Below, in pieces: positions 1-8,867 of a stretch of 38,691 bases of DNA. Location of the stretch: assembly GCF_026274175.1 (NCBI RefSeq), contig NZ_JAPHNL010000281.1:1-38691 (forward strand), given 5' to 3'. The notes under the pieces are model-generated. The model saw nothing but the letters and a program-made list of their open reading frames with translations. It searched no databases and had not been told where the DNA came from. How positions within the stretch are numbered: position 1 is the first letter of the stretch; each line of letters opens with the position of its first letter. This stretch comes from Streptomyces beihaiensis. GTDB taxonomy: Bacteria; Actinomycetota; Actinomycetes; Streptomycetales; Streptomycetaceae. Both the position numbers and the translations under genes were made by a program.

Positions 1-6
1 AGCCGC

Positions 7-1023
7 TCACCCGCCCGTGCCCGCCCGCGCGTCCACCGCCGCGACGAGGTCCGCCACCGGCATAGCTCCGGCCGGGCGCCGGTGGCGCGCCGCGTCGTCG
101 GCCAGTTCCTGCAGCACGTCGTTGACCGGGGTCGGTACCCCGTGCAGCCGGCCGAGCAGCGCGATCTCACCGTTGAGGTAGTCCGCCTCGATCGTGCCCG
201 TGCCCCGGTGGAGGGACTGCCAGGACGAGCCGCCGCCGCGCGGTGAGCCGTCGAAGGGCTTGAGGGTGATCTTGTCCCCGCGGAACGTCCGCTCCTCGTC
301 CTCGCCCGTGTATACGATCCCGGCGGCGGCGAGAACGGCCTCGCCCTCCGCGCGGGCCCTGCGGCAGAGGGCGCGTCCCTCCTCGTCGAGGGGCGCGCCG
401 GAGAGCGCCTGGACCGCGTTGGCCAGGTTGGACAGGAGTTTGGCGTACTTCCAGCGCATCACGTCGTCCACGACGGGCGCCTCGATGTGCGAACGTTCCA
501 GGTCGGCGCTGATGGCGCGCGCGGTGTCGTCGCTGCCCGCGGGGTGGCGGCCGATGTGCAGCATCCCGGTGAGCGGGGTCCCGGCCGCGGAGACCACACC
601 CGGCTCGACGAACTCGCAGGGCAGCCACACGCACACCCCGTAGACCCGCCGGAAGGTGCGCAGCGCGAGCCGTTCGCTCTCGACGCCGTTCTGCGCGCAG
701 ACGAGCGGCAGACGGAAGGCCGCGGTGCCGCCGCCCTCGACGGGCCGCCCCGCCCAGGCGGCGAGCGCGGCGGCGCTGTCCTGCGTCTTGACGGTCAGTA
801 CGAGGACGTCGTCGGGGCGCAGGGTGCCGAGCGCCTCGGGGCGGTCCACGACCGGGAGCCGGTGGGTACGGGGTCCGTCGGGTGTCCGAAGGCACAGGCC
901 GTTGTCGCGCAGGGCGGCGTACTGTGCGCCGCGGGCGACGAGGACGACGTCGTGTCCGGACTGGGCGAGCCGGCCGCCGATGGTGCCGCCGACCGCTCCT
1001 GCTCCGATGATGAGATAGCGCAT
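7..1023 (-). CDS. Ketopantoate reductase family (ApbA/PanE-like) oxidoreductase
   Basis: A 338-residue NAD(P)H-dependent reductase of the 2-dehydropantoate 2-reductase superfamily, expected in the cytosol. The N-terminus is a Rossmann fold with a GAGAVGG nucleotide loop at residues 7-13. The helical C-terminal domain begins near the segment RWKYAKLLSNLAN, whose Lys192 fits the catalytic lysine of the family. True PanE makes pantoate for coenzyme A, but actinomycetes carry several paralogues with unknown substrates and there is no pan gene nearby, so I do not assign panE. It starts at ATG 1023 and its stop lies six bases from the window edge. The DUF1697 gene lies 49 bp upstream on the same strand and could be co-transcribed. 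Confident in the family, not in the substrate. Confidence 0.88.
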   Translation of the reverse strand: MRYLIIGAGAVGGTIGGRLAQSGHDVVLVARGAQYAALRDNGLCLRTPDGPRTHRLPVVDRPEALGTLRPDDVLVLTVKTQDSAAALAAWAGRPVEGGGTAAFRLPLVCAQNGVESERLALRTFRRVYGVCVWLPCEFVEPGVVSAAGTPLTGMLHIGRHPAGSDDTARAISADLERSHIEAPVVDDVMRWKYAKLLSNLANAVQALSGAPLDEEGRALCRRARAEGEAVLAAAGIVYTGEDEERTFRGDKITLKPFDGSPRGGGSSWQSLHRGTGTIEADYLNGEIALLGRLHGVPTPVNDVLQELADDAARHRRPAGAMPVADLVAAVDARAGTGG

Positions 1024-1072
1024 GGCACCGAGCCTCGCACAGGTGATCAGCGGACGGAGGAGGGTCGGATGA

Positions 1073-1654
1073 TCAGCCGTCGTCCGAGCCCGGTTCCGTT
1101 GTCATGTCGACCAGTTTGACCACGGTGTTCCAGTTCCGGCTGGTGGCCACGATCCCCTTGGTGACGGCCGGTCGCGACAGTTGCTCGGCGAGTTTCGAAC
1201 GGCCGAGGCCGTCGGGCGCGTAGAGGTAGAGCGCGCGGTCGCCGAGGCGGAACTCCTCGGGGGCGTACGCGGGCAGGTCGATGGCGGCGAAGCGGTCCGG
1301 GGAGACCTGCTCGGAGAAGTATGTGACGTGCAGTTGTCTGCCTTCGAGTTCGGCGGCCGGGAACGGGCAGTCGTGCATGACGGCCGCCAGATAGGCGTGT
1401 TCACGTACGAGGACGTCGACGGCGAAGCCGAACTCGTCGGCGACGGCGGCCGCGATGTCGTCGGCGAGGCTCGGCTCGTCGCCGTGGTCGGCGGCGAAGG
1501 TGGCGTTTCCGCTCTGCAGGTAGGTCCGTACGTCGGTGAGGCCCAGGTCTTCGAGGAGCGGGCGCAGCCGGGCCATGGGGAGCTTGCGGCTGCCGCCCAC
1601 GTTGATGCCGCGCAGCAGCGCCGCGTACCGCTTCGTCGTCGTGTGTCCGCTCAT
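1073..1654 (-). CDS. DUF1697 domain-containing protein
   Basis: A 193-residue protein of the DUF1697 family, recognised from the N-terminal signature YAALLRGINVGG, followed by SGNATFAA near residue 65 and the C-terminal ATSRNWNTV segment. The function of the family is not established; it is a small soluble protein with no membrane segment. The frame stays open far upstream across the antisense of the next gene, but homology begins at MSGHTTTKRYAA, so ATG 1654 is chosen. A TATCGT hexamer (minus strand, 1666-1661) sits seven bases before this ATG and could be a -10 box for a nearly leaderless mRNA, but I see no good -35. Confidence 0.85.
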   Translation of the reverse strand: MSGHTTTKRYAALLRGINVGGSRKLPMARLRPLLEDLGLTDVRTYLQSGNATFAADHGDEPSLADDIAAAVADEFGFAVDVLVREHAYLAAVMHDCPFPAAELEGRQLHVTYFSEQVSPDRFAAIDLPAYAPEEFRLGDRALYLYAPDGLGRSKLAEQLSRPAVTKGIVATSRNWNTVVKLVDMTTEPGSDDG

Positions 1655-1828
1655 CCGCACACGATAGGGCGGCCGCCGTGCCCCGTGGGGGTGGAGCACG
1701 GAGGCCGCCGGATCGCGTCCGTCACCCGACGATGGTGAGGGACCTGTTCGGGGTGTGTGGTTCGTGGGGGTCGGGACGAAACCCTGACCGAATGACGCGA
1801 TCAGATCAAGACCTTCATCCGCCTGTGA

Positions 1829-1841
1829 CTTGTTCAACAAG
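1829..1841. promoter_or_regulatory. Perfect palindrome, candidate operator upstream of the 1937 kinase-like gene
   Basis: CTTGTT-C-AACAAG is a perfect 6-1-6 palindrome inside an unusually AT-rich patch (about 1790-1870) of the 282-bp gap between two divergent genes. A second CAACAA follows about 15 bp downstream. Its symmetry and position, about 95 bp before GTG 1937, fit a dimeric repressor site (MarR or TetR type), but I cannot name the regulator. Nothing else is evident in this gap. Confidence 0.4.
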
Positions 1842-1936
1842 CCCCTGCAACAACAGAGCCGGCATACAGGACGAACCGGAGACGGTGCGGTGCGGGTGCG
1901 AGACTGGGCCCGTACCTGGGAGGACGCGGGAGGCGA

Positions 1937-2833
1937 GTGATGGACGAGGCACGGGCGCGGGACGTGCTGGCACGGGCGGGTGTCGTGGACGGCGCTGCGG
2001 GGCCCGGGGCCCGCGGCGCCGAACTTCTCGCGCTCGGCGAGAACGCGGTGTTCTCCGCCGGTGACCTCGTCGTCAAGGTGGGCCGCAGCATCGAGCTGGC
2101 CGGGTCCGAACTGCTCGACCGGGCCCGCCGCGAGCTCGCCGTCGCCGCCTACCTCGCCGAGCACGGCGTCCCCGCGGTGCGCGCCGCCGAGGCGGAGCCG
2201 CTGATGGTGGACGGGCACCCGCTGACCCTGTGGCACCGCATGCCCGCGGCGGTCCGTCCCGCCGAGCCGCGCGACCTGGCCGAACTGCTCGGGCACGTGC
2301 ACGCGCTGCCGGCCCCGACCGGATTCACGCTGCCCCGGCGGGAGTTGCTCGGCGGTGTGGAGCGCTGGCTGCGGCTCGCGGGCGACGCCGTCGACCCGGC
2401 GGACGCGGCGTATCTGCGCGAGCGCCGGGACGGCTTCGCCGCAGCGGCCGCCGCCCTGTCGCCGCACCTCGCGCCGGGCCCGATCCACGGCGACGCCCTG
2501 CCGCGCAACGTGCACGTCGGACCCGACGGCCCGGTCCTGGTCGACCTGGAGACCTTCTCGTCGGACCTGCGCGAGCACGACCTGGTGGTCATGGCCCTGT
2601 CCCGGGACCGGTACGGCCTGCCCGCCGGGGCCTACGAGCGGTTCGTGGAGACCTACGGATGGGACGTGCGCGCGTGGGACGGGTGCGCGGTGCTGCGCGG
2701 GGCGCGGGAGACGGCGTCCTGCGCGTGGGTGGCTCAGCACACGCCGACCGAACCGAAGGCGCGGGCGGAGTTCCGGCGCCGCGTGGACTCGCTGCGGGAG
2801 GGCGACCCCTCGGTGCGCTGGTATCCCTTCTGA
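1937..2833 (+). CDS. Aminoglycoside phosphotransferase (APH)-family kinase-like protein
   Basis: A 298-residue protein with the APH/choline-kinase fold. The catalytic loop is HGDALPRN (His184 to Asn191, with Asp186 as the likely catalytic base) and the metal-binding aspartate lies in LVDLETF (Asp203). The N-lobe shows a VVKVGRS segment (around residues 48-54) that could supply the ATP-contacting lysine. Members phosphorylate small molecules such as aminoglycosides, choline or homoserine, but the substrate cannot be read from sequence and a resistance role should not be assumed. GTG 1937 is immediately followed by ATG 1940, so either may initiate. The gene is monocistronic and convergent with the exonuclease gene, 67 bp away. 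Confidence 0.82.
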   Translation: MMDEARARDVLARAGVVDGAAGPGARGAELLALGENAVFSAGDLVVKVGRSIELAGSELLDRARRELAVAAYLAEHGVPAVRAAEAEPLMVDGHPLTLWHRMPAAVRPAEPRDLAELLGHVHALPAPTGFTLPRRELLGGVERWLRLAGDAVDPADAAYLRERRDGFAAAAAALSPHLAPGPIHGDALPRNVHVGPDGPVLVDLETFSSDLREHDLVVMALSRDRYGLPAGAYERFVETYGWDVRAWDGCAVLRGARETASCAWVAQHTPTEPKARAEFRRRVDSLREGDPSVRWYPF

Positions 2834-2900
2834 CGATGCTTCTTCCGGCTTCGGCTGACGGCGCCTTGCGGTTCCGACGGTCCTCTCGCGGCCTCGGCCG

Positions 2901-3647
2901 TCAGGCTCCGGCCGCGCTCGGCCTCGGGCGGACGTCCTCGGCCAGGTCGCGTACGGGCCACAGGGGATCGACGACCGCCTCCGCATCGCCCTTGCGGCGC
3001 AGGAAGCTCTGGAAGTCCGCCGCCCACCGCGCGTACCACTCCACTTGGCGGTGGTGCAGCTCCGCGGGGCCCAGTCCGGCGACCTTCGGGTGGCGCTCGC
3101 CTATCGCGCGGGCGAGTCGCGCCGCGGCGAGCGCGTCGGCGGACGCGTCGTGCGCCGCCTCCAGCGTCACCCCGTACTCCGCGCAGACCGCTTCGAGGTT
3201 GCGCTTGCCCTTGCGGTAGCGGTCGACGCTGCGGTCGATCGTGTACGGGTCGACGACCGGGCCCGGCTCGACGCCGCCGAGCCGCTCGCGCAGCGACGGC
3301 AGTCGGTGCCTGGCCAGCTCGGCGGAGAGCAGTGTCAGGTCGAACGCCGCGTTGTACGCGACGACCGGGGTGCCGGCCTCCCAGTACGCCACCAGCGTCC
3401 CGGCGATCGCGTCGGCCACCCGGTCGGCCGGTTCGCCCTCGGCCGCCGCCCGCTCGCTGCTGACGCCGTGCACCGCGACCGCGTCGTCGGGGATCGGCAC
3501 CCCCGGGTCGGCGAGCCACCGCCGGTGACCGAGCACCGTCCCGTCCCTGACCTCTATGGCCGCGCCCGTGACGATGCGCGCCTCGCGCGGATCCGTCCCG
3601 GTCGTCTCCAGGTCGAATCCGACCAGCAGCTCTCGGTGCCAGCCCAT
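2901..3647 (-). CDS. DEDDh 3'-5' exonuclease (DnaQ/epsilon-like)
   Basis: A 248-residue exonuclease of the RNase T/DnaQ superfamily. Exo I is FDLETTGTD (Asp12, Glu14), Exo II is the AYNAAFDLTLL segment, and Exo III is HDASADA, the H-x4-D arrangement of the DEDDh subgroup. All four metal-binding acidic residues and the catalytic histidine are therefore present and the enzyme should be active. A stand-alone copy without a polymerase domain may serve proofreading, repair or nucleotide clean-up; which of these is unknown. ATG 3647 is preferred over an upstream ATG at 3671 because AAGGGGG lies about seven bases before it and the conserved fold begins at MGWHREL. Confidence 0.9.
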   Translation of the reverse strand: MGWHRELLVGFDLETTGTDPREARIVTGAAIEVRDGTVLGHRRWLADPGVPIPDDAVAVHGVSSERAAAEGEPADRVADAIAGTLVAYWEAGTPVVAYNAAFDLTLLSAELARHRLPSLRERLGGVEPGPVVDPYTIDRSVDRYRKGKRNLEAVCAEYGVTLEAAHDASADALAAARLARAIGERHPKVAGLGPAELHHRQVEWYARWAADFQSFLRRKGDAEAVVDPLWPVRDLAEDVRPRPSAAGA

Positions 3648-3714
3648 GGCAGCCCCCTTCTCGTGGTGCATCCCCCAACGGTTCTCACCATCGCACGCGC
3701 CACTGACAACGCGG

Positions 3715-4983
3715 CTACGACACCGGTCGGGCGTCCGCCCACGCCTGTTCGAACTCGTCCCGGTACGTCACGAAAAGCCCGTTCTCGCCCGTGTCCGGTG
3801 AGGCGCTCGCCCTGACGGTGCGGCCGCCGCCGCGCAGCACGAGGACCGGGGCCTCCATGCCGCGGGTGCGGCGCAGGTAGGACTGGACGACGGCGATGCC
3901 GTCCGAGCCGTCGCCGTCGACGAGGTAGGCGGTGAAGCGCGGTGTCTCGTCGAAGACCTGGATCCGGAAGGCCGCGGGGTCCTTGAGACCTGCCCGTACG
4001 CGGCGCATGTGCAGGATGTTCATCTCGACGGCCCGGCTCAGCTCCCCCCGCTTGAGCCCCAGCTCCCGCTCACGCCGCTTGACCGCACTGGAGGCCGGGT
4101 TGAGGAACAGCAGGCGCACCCGGCAGCCCGCGTCGGCCAGGCGCACCAGGCGGCGGCCGGAGAAGTTCTGCACCAGCAGGTTCAGTCCTATCCCGATCGC
4201 GTCGAGGCGGCGGGCACCGCCGAACAGGTCCTCCGCGGGGAACTGGCGCAGCAGCCTCACCCGGTCGGGGTGGACGCCGACCACGTCCGCGTACCGGTCG
4301 CCGACCAGGTCCTCGACGGCGTCCACGGGCAGGCGGCGCGCCGACGGGACGTCCGAGCCCGCGCCGAGGATCTCCAGCAGCCGGGAGGCCGCCCGCTCGG
4401 CCTGGCCGAGGACCGCCTCGGACAGGGCGCGGTTGCGCGAGACGACGTTGCGGGTGACCTCCAGCTCGTCCAGGGCGAGCTCGACGTCGCGCCGGTCGTC
4501 GAAGTAGGGCTCGAAGCACGGCCAGTGCTGGACCATCAGCTCGCGCAGCTGCGGAAGCGTCAGGAACGACAGGACGTTGTCGTCGGCCGGGTCGAGCAGA
4601 TAGCCCTTGCGGCGGCTGACCTCGTGCACGGCGACGGCCCGCTGCACCCACTCCTGGCCCGCGGGCCCCGCCGCCGCGACCACCCAGTCGTCGCCGTGCA
4701 CGGGCTCGTACACGGGCCGCAGCACCGCCGCGACGACCGCGCGCAGCCGCTGCTCGACCAGGTTCAGCCAGATGTAGGCCCGCCCGGCTCGTCGCGCGCG
4801 CGTACGGACCTCACGCCACGCGTCGGCACCCCAGTCGAGCTCGGGGCCGATCTGCGCCCCCGCCTCCAAGGGCCGGGCCAGCGACACGGCCGAGGCCGGG
4901 ATGTCCGCGGCGGTAGCCTCCTGAACGTCCTGTCCCTCGTGACCGCCGTCACCTGGGGGCAGCTCACGCCCTCCCGAGCTCAC
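3715..4983 (-). CDS. SAV2148 family HEPN domain-containing protein
   Basis: A 422-residue actinobacterial protein that I recognise as the family named after Streptomyces avermitilis SAV2148. The N-terminal half, about residues 40-210, is the helical HEPN-like region (YIWLNLVEQRLRAVV, then TRNVVSRN). The C-terminal half (from about residue 240 to the end) resembles a phospholipase-D-like sensor domain of the DUF5919 type (RLLFLNPASSA, then FDETPRFTAYLVDG) but shows no HKD motif. HEPN domains are often RNases in toxin or defence proteins, yet the usual R-x4-6-H motif is not clear here, so catalysis is doubtful. GTG 4983, preceded by GGAG, is preferred; a TTG at 5040 would add 19 unconserved residues. 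The biological role is unknown. Confidence 0.85.
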   Translation of the reverse strand: MSSGGRELPPGDGGHEGQDVQEATAADIPASAVSLARPLEAGAQIGPELDWGADAWREVRTRARRAGRAYIWLNLVEQRLRAVVAAVLRPVYEPVHGDDWVVAAAGPAGQEWVQRAVAVHEVSRRKGYLLDPADDNVLSFLTLPQLRELMVQHWPCFEPYFDDRRDVELALDELEVTRNVVSRNRALSEAVLGQAERAASRLLEILGAGSDVPSARRLPVDAVEDLVGDRYADVVGVHPDRVRLLRQFPAEDLFGGARRLDAIGIGLNLLVQNFSGRRLVRLADAGCRVRLLFLNPASSAVKRRERELGLKRGELSRAVEMNILHMRRVRAGLKDPAAFRIQVFDETPRFTAYLVDGDGSDGIAVVQSYLRRTRGMEAPVLVLRGGGRTVRASASPDTGENGLFVTYRDEFEQAWADARPVS

Positions 4984-5355
4984 CCGCTCCGCACCGCCTT
5001 CCGCCCCAAGCCTGTCGAGCACTCCCCCGGCAACGATCAAGGAAGGGTACTCCGCGAGCGGGTGGCGGTGCAGCCGGATGGAAGTGAGAGTTTCTCAACT
5101 ACCGTATCGGGGAACGGTGTTCCGCCGTGGGCGGACCGGTGAAGTGAGCTGATTCATAAGGTCACGCCGCTGCGGGGCGGCTCGGCGGCAGTGCGGACCG
5201 GTGTGCTTACGGTCGCCGTTGCGGGCCACGGCGCGCGGCTCCATGTTGACCCGAGCGGGCGCACATCTTCCGCTCTTCCGCTTCTCCCGGTGGTTTCGGG
5301 GACAGACTCTTCCGTGTCGCCCGGGCCGCCGGGCCCGTAGGAGAAGAGTCTTCGC
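4984..5355. other. Divergent intergenic region between the HEPN gene and glgX
   Basis: A 372-bp spacer holding the promoters of both flanking genes. It contains a small inverted repeat GGAAC-GGT-GTTCC at 5111-5123, close to but not matching the LexA half-site spacing (GAAC-N4-GTTC), and GAGA-GTT-TCTC just upstream at about 5090-5100. AGGAG at about 5339-5343 is the probable ribosome-binding site of glgX. I see no convincing small ORF or structured RNA. Confidence 0.5.
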
Positions 5356-7473
5356 ATGCAGGTGTGGCCAGGTCGGGCGTTTCCGCTCGGCGCCTCGTAC
5401 GACGGCGCCGGGACGAACTTCGCGGTCTTCTCGGAGGCCGCCGACCGTATCGAGCTGTGTCTGCTGCACGACGACGGCTCGGAGACCGCCGTGGAGCTGC
5501 GGGAGACCGACGCGTTCGTGCGGCACGCGTATCTGCCCGGGGTGATGCCGGGGCAGCGGTACGGCTACCGGGTGCACGGCCCGTACGATCCGGCGCGCGG
5601 GCTGCGCTGCAACTCGGCGAAGCTCCTGCTCGACCCGTACGCGCGCGCGATGAGCGGGCGGATCGACTGGGACGAGGCGGTGTACGGCTACCGGTTCGGC
5701 GCGCCCCAGACACGCAACGACCGGGACTCGGCGCCGCACACCATGGCGTCGGTCGTGGTCAATCCGTACTTCGACTGGGGCGACGACCGGCCGCCGCGCA
5801 CCGAGTACCACGAGACGGTGCTCTACGAGGCGCATGTGAAGGGCCTGACGATGCTGCACCCGGGCCTGCCGGACGAGCTGCGCGGCACCTATGCGGCGCT
5901 CGCCCACCCCGCGGTCATCGAGCACCTCACCGAACTGGGGGTGACGGCCCTGGAGCTGATGCCGGTCCACCAGTTCGTCGACGACCACCGGCTCGCCGAC
6001 GCGGGACTGAGCAACTACTGGGGCTACAACACCATCGGTTTCTTCGCGCCCCACAACACGTACGCCTCCTGGGGCGACCGGGGCGAGCAGGTCCTGGAGT
6101 TCAAGTCGGCGGTGCGGGCCCTGCACCGCGCGGGCATCGAGGTCGTCCTCGACGTGGTCTACAACCACACGGCCGAGGGCAACCACCTGGGTCCGACGCT
6201 CTCCTTCAAGGGGCTCGACAATCCGTCGTACTACCGGCTCGCCGACGATCCGCGCTACTACATGGACACGACGGGCACCGGGAACTCGCTGCTGATGCGG
6301 TCCCCGCACGTGCTCCAGATGATCATGGATTCGCTGCGCTACTGGGTCGAGGAGATGCACGTCGACGGGTTCCGCTTCGACCTGGCCGCCACCCTGGCGC
6401 GGCAGTTCCACGAGGTGGACCGGCTCTCGTCGTTCTTCGACCTCGTGCAGCAGGACCCCGTCGTCTCGCGCGTGAAGCTCATCGCGGAGCCCTGGGACCT
6501 CGGCGAGGGCGGCTACCAGGTGGGCAATTTCCCGCCGCTGTGGACCGAGTGGAACGGCAAGTACCGGGACACGGTGCGCGACCTGTGGCGGGGCGAGCCG
6601 CGCGCCCTGGCCGAGTTCGCCAGCCGGCTGACCGGCTCGTCCGACCTCTACCAGGACGACGGGCGGCGCCCGCTGGCCTCCGTCAACTTCGTCACCTGCC
6701 ACGACGGCTTCACGCTGCGCGACCTGGTGTCGTACAACGAGAAGCACAACGAGGCGAACGGCGAGGGCAACCGGGACGGCGAGAGCCACAACCGATCGTG
6801 GAACTGCGGGGTCGAGGGCGAGACGGACGACCCGGACGTGCTGGCCCTCCGGCAGCGGCAGATGCGCAACTTCGTCGCCACGCTGATGCTGTCGCAGGGT
6901 GTGCCGATGCTCGGCCACGGCGACGAGTTCGGGCGCACCCAGGGCGGCAACAACAACGCCTACTGTCAGGACAACGAGGTCGCCTGGGTGCCCTGGGCGG
7001 ACCCCGGGGGCCCGCCGGAGCCGTTCCTGGAGTTCACGCGCGCGATGGTGCGCCTGCGCCGGGAGCACCCGGTGTTCCGCAGGCGCCGTTTCTTCCACGG
7101 GCGGCCGGTGCAGGGCACGCACGACGAACTGACCGACATCGCCTGGTTCACGCCCGAGGGCGAGGAGATGACGCAGCGGGACTGGCAGGCCGCGCAGGCC
7201 CGTTCGATGTCGGTGTTCCTCAACGGCAACGCGATCTCGGAGCCGGGTCCGCACGGCGAACGCATCCTGGACGACTCCTTCCTGCTGATGTTCAACGCGT
7301 CCGACCGGCCGCGCGAGTTCGTGGTACCGGCCGACCACGGGCGGCAGTGGGAGGCGGTCGTCGACACGGTGCTGCCCGACGGGCTGCCCGCGGACGGAGA
7401 CCGGAAGGTGTACGGCGGCGACCGGATCACACTGGCCGGGCGGAGCCTCATGGTGCTGCAGCGGCCCGCGTAG
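5356..7473 (+). CDS. glgX: Glycogen debranching enzyme GlgX (isoamylase type)
   Basis: A 705-residue GH13 enzyme of the GlgX/TreX group that hydrolyses alpha-1,6 branches of glycogen or limit dextrins in the cytosol. It opens with an N-terminal CBM48-like beta domain (FPLGASYDGAGTNFAVFS). The (beta/alpha)8 barrel contains DVVYNHTAEGN, the nucleophile motif GFRFDLA (Asp342), the acid/base motif IAEPWD (Glu378) and the transition-state aspartate in TCHDGFT (Asp450). A C-terminal beta domain follows. Length and order match complete family members. In this neighbourhood it probably supplies linear maltodextrins to TreY and TreZ, so it may act as TreX. The gene stands alone; its 3' end faces the convergent MFS gene 46 bp away. 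Confidence 0.96.
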   Translation: MQVWPGRAFPLGASYDGAGTNFAVFSEAADRIELCLLHDDGSETAVELRETDAFVRHAYLPGVMPGQRYGYRVHGPYDPARGLRCNSAKLLLDPYARAMSGRIDWDEAVYGYRFGAPQTRNDRDSAPHTMASVVVNPYFDWGDDRPPRTEYHETVLYEAHVKGLTMLHPGLPDELRGTYAALAHPAVIEHLTELGVTALELMPVHQFVDDHRLADAGLSNYWGYNTIGFFAPHNTYASWGDRGEQVLEFKSAVRALHRAGIEVVLDVVYNHTAEGNHLGPTLSFKGLDNPSYYRLADDPRYYMDTTGTGNSLLMRSPHVLQMIMDSLRYWVEEMHVDGFRFDLAATLARQFHEVDRLSSFFDLVQQDPVVSRVKLIAEPWDLGEGGYQVGNFPPLWTEWNGKYRDTVRDLWRGEPRALAEFASRLTGSSDLYQDDGRRPLASVNFVTCHDGFTLRDLVSYNEKHNEANGEGNRDGESHNRSWNCGVEGETDDPDVLALRQRQMRNFVATLMLSQGVPMLGHGDEFGRTQGGNNNAYCQDNEVAWVPWADPGGPPEPFLEFTRAMVRLRREHPVFRRRRFFHGRPVQGTHDELTDIAWFTPEGEEMTQRDWQAAQARSMSVFLNGNAISEPGPHGERILDDSFLLMFNASDRPREFVVPADHGRQWEAVVDTVLPDGLPADGDRKVYGGDRITLAGRSLMVLQRPA

Positions 7474-7519
7474 CCGGCCTCAGGGCGCCCTGCGCGGGGC
7501 CCATGCGCGAGGCCGCCCG
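7474..7519. terminator. Possible bidirectional terminator between glgX and the MFS gene
   Basis: The 46-bp convergent gap is rich in dyad symmetry: GGCCTC at 7476-7481 pairs with GAGGCC at 7508-7513, and CAGGGCGCCCTG (7481-7492) is itself a perfect palindrome. There is no U-run, as is usual for streptomycete terminators. Structure is seen; terminator function is inferred. Confidence 0.4.
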
Positions 7520-8824
7520 CTACGTGCGGGGCCGTACGAGCAGCGCCACGCCGAAGGCGAGGGCCGCGGCGGCGCTGCCCACCGCGAAGGCCGCTGGGGC
7601 GCCGTGGGACTGCGCCAGGCGGCCCGCGGCGGCGAGCGTGACGGCCTGCCCGCCGACGAACGCGCTCGCGGCGACCGTCATGCCCTCGGCGAGCCTCCCG
7701 CGCGGCACCGCCCGCTCGGTCAGGCCGAACCCGGTGATCAGATTGGGCGCGAACAGACCGCCGAAGACGGTCACCACGCCGTACAGGAGCGGCATGTCGT
7801 GGGTGACGATCAGCGGCAGCGACAGGATCGCGGCGGCGGCCGTGGCCAGTCGCCAGCGGCGGTGCAGGGCGAACCGCTCGGGCAGCGCCGCCATGGGCAG
7901 TCCCGCGACGGCGCTCATGACTCCCATGGCGGCGTAGACGAGCCCGGCCTGGTCCTCGTGGCCCAGGTCGCGCGTGAGCGCGGTGATCCCGGCGCCGCAG
8001 CCGCCGAGCAGCACCCCGAGCAGGGCGAGCCCTGCGCGCACCACGTGGACCTGACGCGGCATCGGCTCGCGCGCGGGCCCGCGGCGGCCCCGCGCGCGTG
8101 CGGGCGCGCCGGGGTCGGCGGCGGCGCGCGGGACCGCCGCGGCCGTCGGGTGCAGTGCGAAGGCGGTGCCGCAGACGGCGACGAGCAGGGCCGCCGCACC
8201 GAACGCCCAGGCGGGGTGCGCCACGACGGACGCGATGCCGACGAGGGCGGGCCCCAGGACGAAGGAGAGCTCGTCCATGGTGGACTCCAGGGAGAGCACC
8301 GCGTTCACGACCCGCTCCCCCGCGCCCGCGCGCCGCACGAGGGCGACACCACGCGCGCGTGCCAGCGGTCCCACGCCGGGCACGGTGACGCCCGTGAGCA
8401 CGCCGAGAACGATCAGGACGGCGGTGGGGAGCCCGGCCAGCGCACCCAGCGTGTAGGCGGCGATCGCGGCCGAGTCGAGCAGCGCCAGGGCGAGGACGAC
8501 GGGGCGCTGGCCGCACCGGTCGGCGAGGCGTCCGACGAACGGTCCGGTCGCGACCTGGCCGAGCGCGAGCGCGCAGGCGACCGTGCCACCGGTGGCGAGC
8601 GAGCCGCTGGTCCGTGTGACGAGGAGGACGCTGCCGAACTGGATCACCGCGACGGGCAGCCGCGCGAGGAACGACACGACCGGCAGCAGGACGCCCGTCA
8701 CGGCGATCACCCGGCGGTACGTGCCGAGCGCGCTGTCGGCCGGGTCCGCCGGGTCCTGCGGGCGCGGACCCGGGGCCCACGTCCGAGTCCGCCGCCTCCA
8801 CGTGCGTGCGCTCGTCTCGGTCAT
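7520..8824 (-). CDS. MFS transporter
   Basis: A 434-residue integral membrane protein of the major facilitator superfamily with about twelve hydrophobic segments, an approximately 35-residue hydrophilic N-terminus, and a basic cytoplasmic loop in the middle (PGAPARARGRRGP). The loop between helices 2 and 3 carries the motif-A-like sequence GRLADRCGQRP. The segment LSLESTMDELSFVLGPALVG is typical of actinobacterial drug-efflux-like MFS proteins. The substrate is unknown; despite lying between glgX and treY there is no sign of a sugar-specific family. It starts at ATG 8824, divergent from treY across an 80-bp shared promoter region. Confidence 0.85.
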   Translation of the reverse strand: MTETSARTWRRRTRTWAPGPRPQDPADPADSALGTYRRVIAVTGVLLPVVSFLARLPVAVIQFGSVLLVTRTSGSLATGGTVACALALGQVATGPFVGRLADRCGQRPVVLALALLDSAAIAAYTLGALAGLPTAVLIVLGVLTGVTVPGVGPLARARGVALVRRAGAGERVVNAVLSLESTMDELSFVLGPALVGIASVVAHPAWAFGAAALLVAVCGTAFALHPTAAAVPRAAADPGAPARARGRRGPAREPMPRQVHVVRAGLALLGVLLGGCGAGITALTRDLGHEDQAGLVYAAMGVMSAVAGLPMAALPERFALHRRWRLATAAAAILSLPLIVTHDMPLLYGVVTVFGGLFAPNLITGFGLTERAVPRGRLAEGMTVAASAFVGGQAVTLAAAGRLAQSHGAPAAFAVGSAAAALAFGVALLVRPRT

Positions 8825-8867
8825 CGCCCGAAGTTAACGACACACGCGCGGTGTCCCGCATGCGGTG

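Noticed and set aside
1937-2833. Aminoglycoside resistance gene
   Set aside because: The APH fold alone does not show this; no resistance context, and such kinases have many substrates.
1655-2986. Upstream extension of the DUF1697 frame to 2986
   Set aside because: The extra region is antisense to the APH-family gene and shows no similarity; homology starts at MSGHTTTK (1654).
5111-5123. LexA (SOS) box upstream of glgX
   Set aside because: Half-sites GAAC/GTTC are separated by three bases, not four, and the downstream gene is not an SOS gene; kept only as a plain dyad.
5095-7338. 747-residue antisense open frame opposite glgX
   Set aside because: Composition dominated by Arg/Val/His as expected from the complement of GC-rich codons, no recognisable domain, and glgX with all catalytic motifs occupies the other strand.
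5364-7937. 857-residue frame overlapping glgX on the same strand
   Set aside because: Arg/Gly/Ala-rich out-of-frame reading of glgX that runs on across the convergent MFS gene; no fold.
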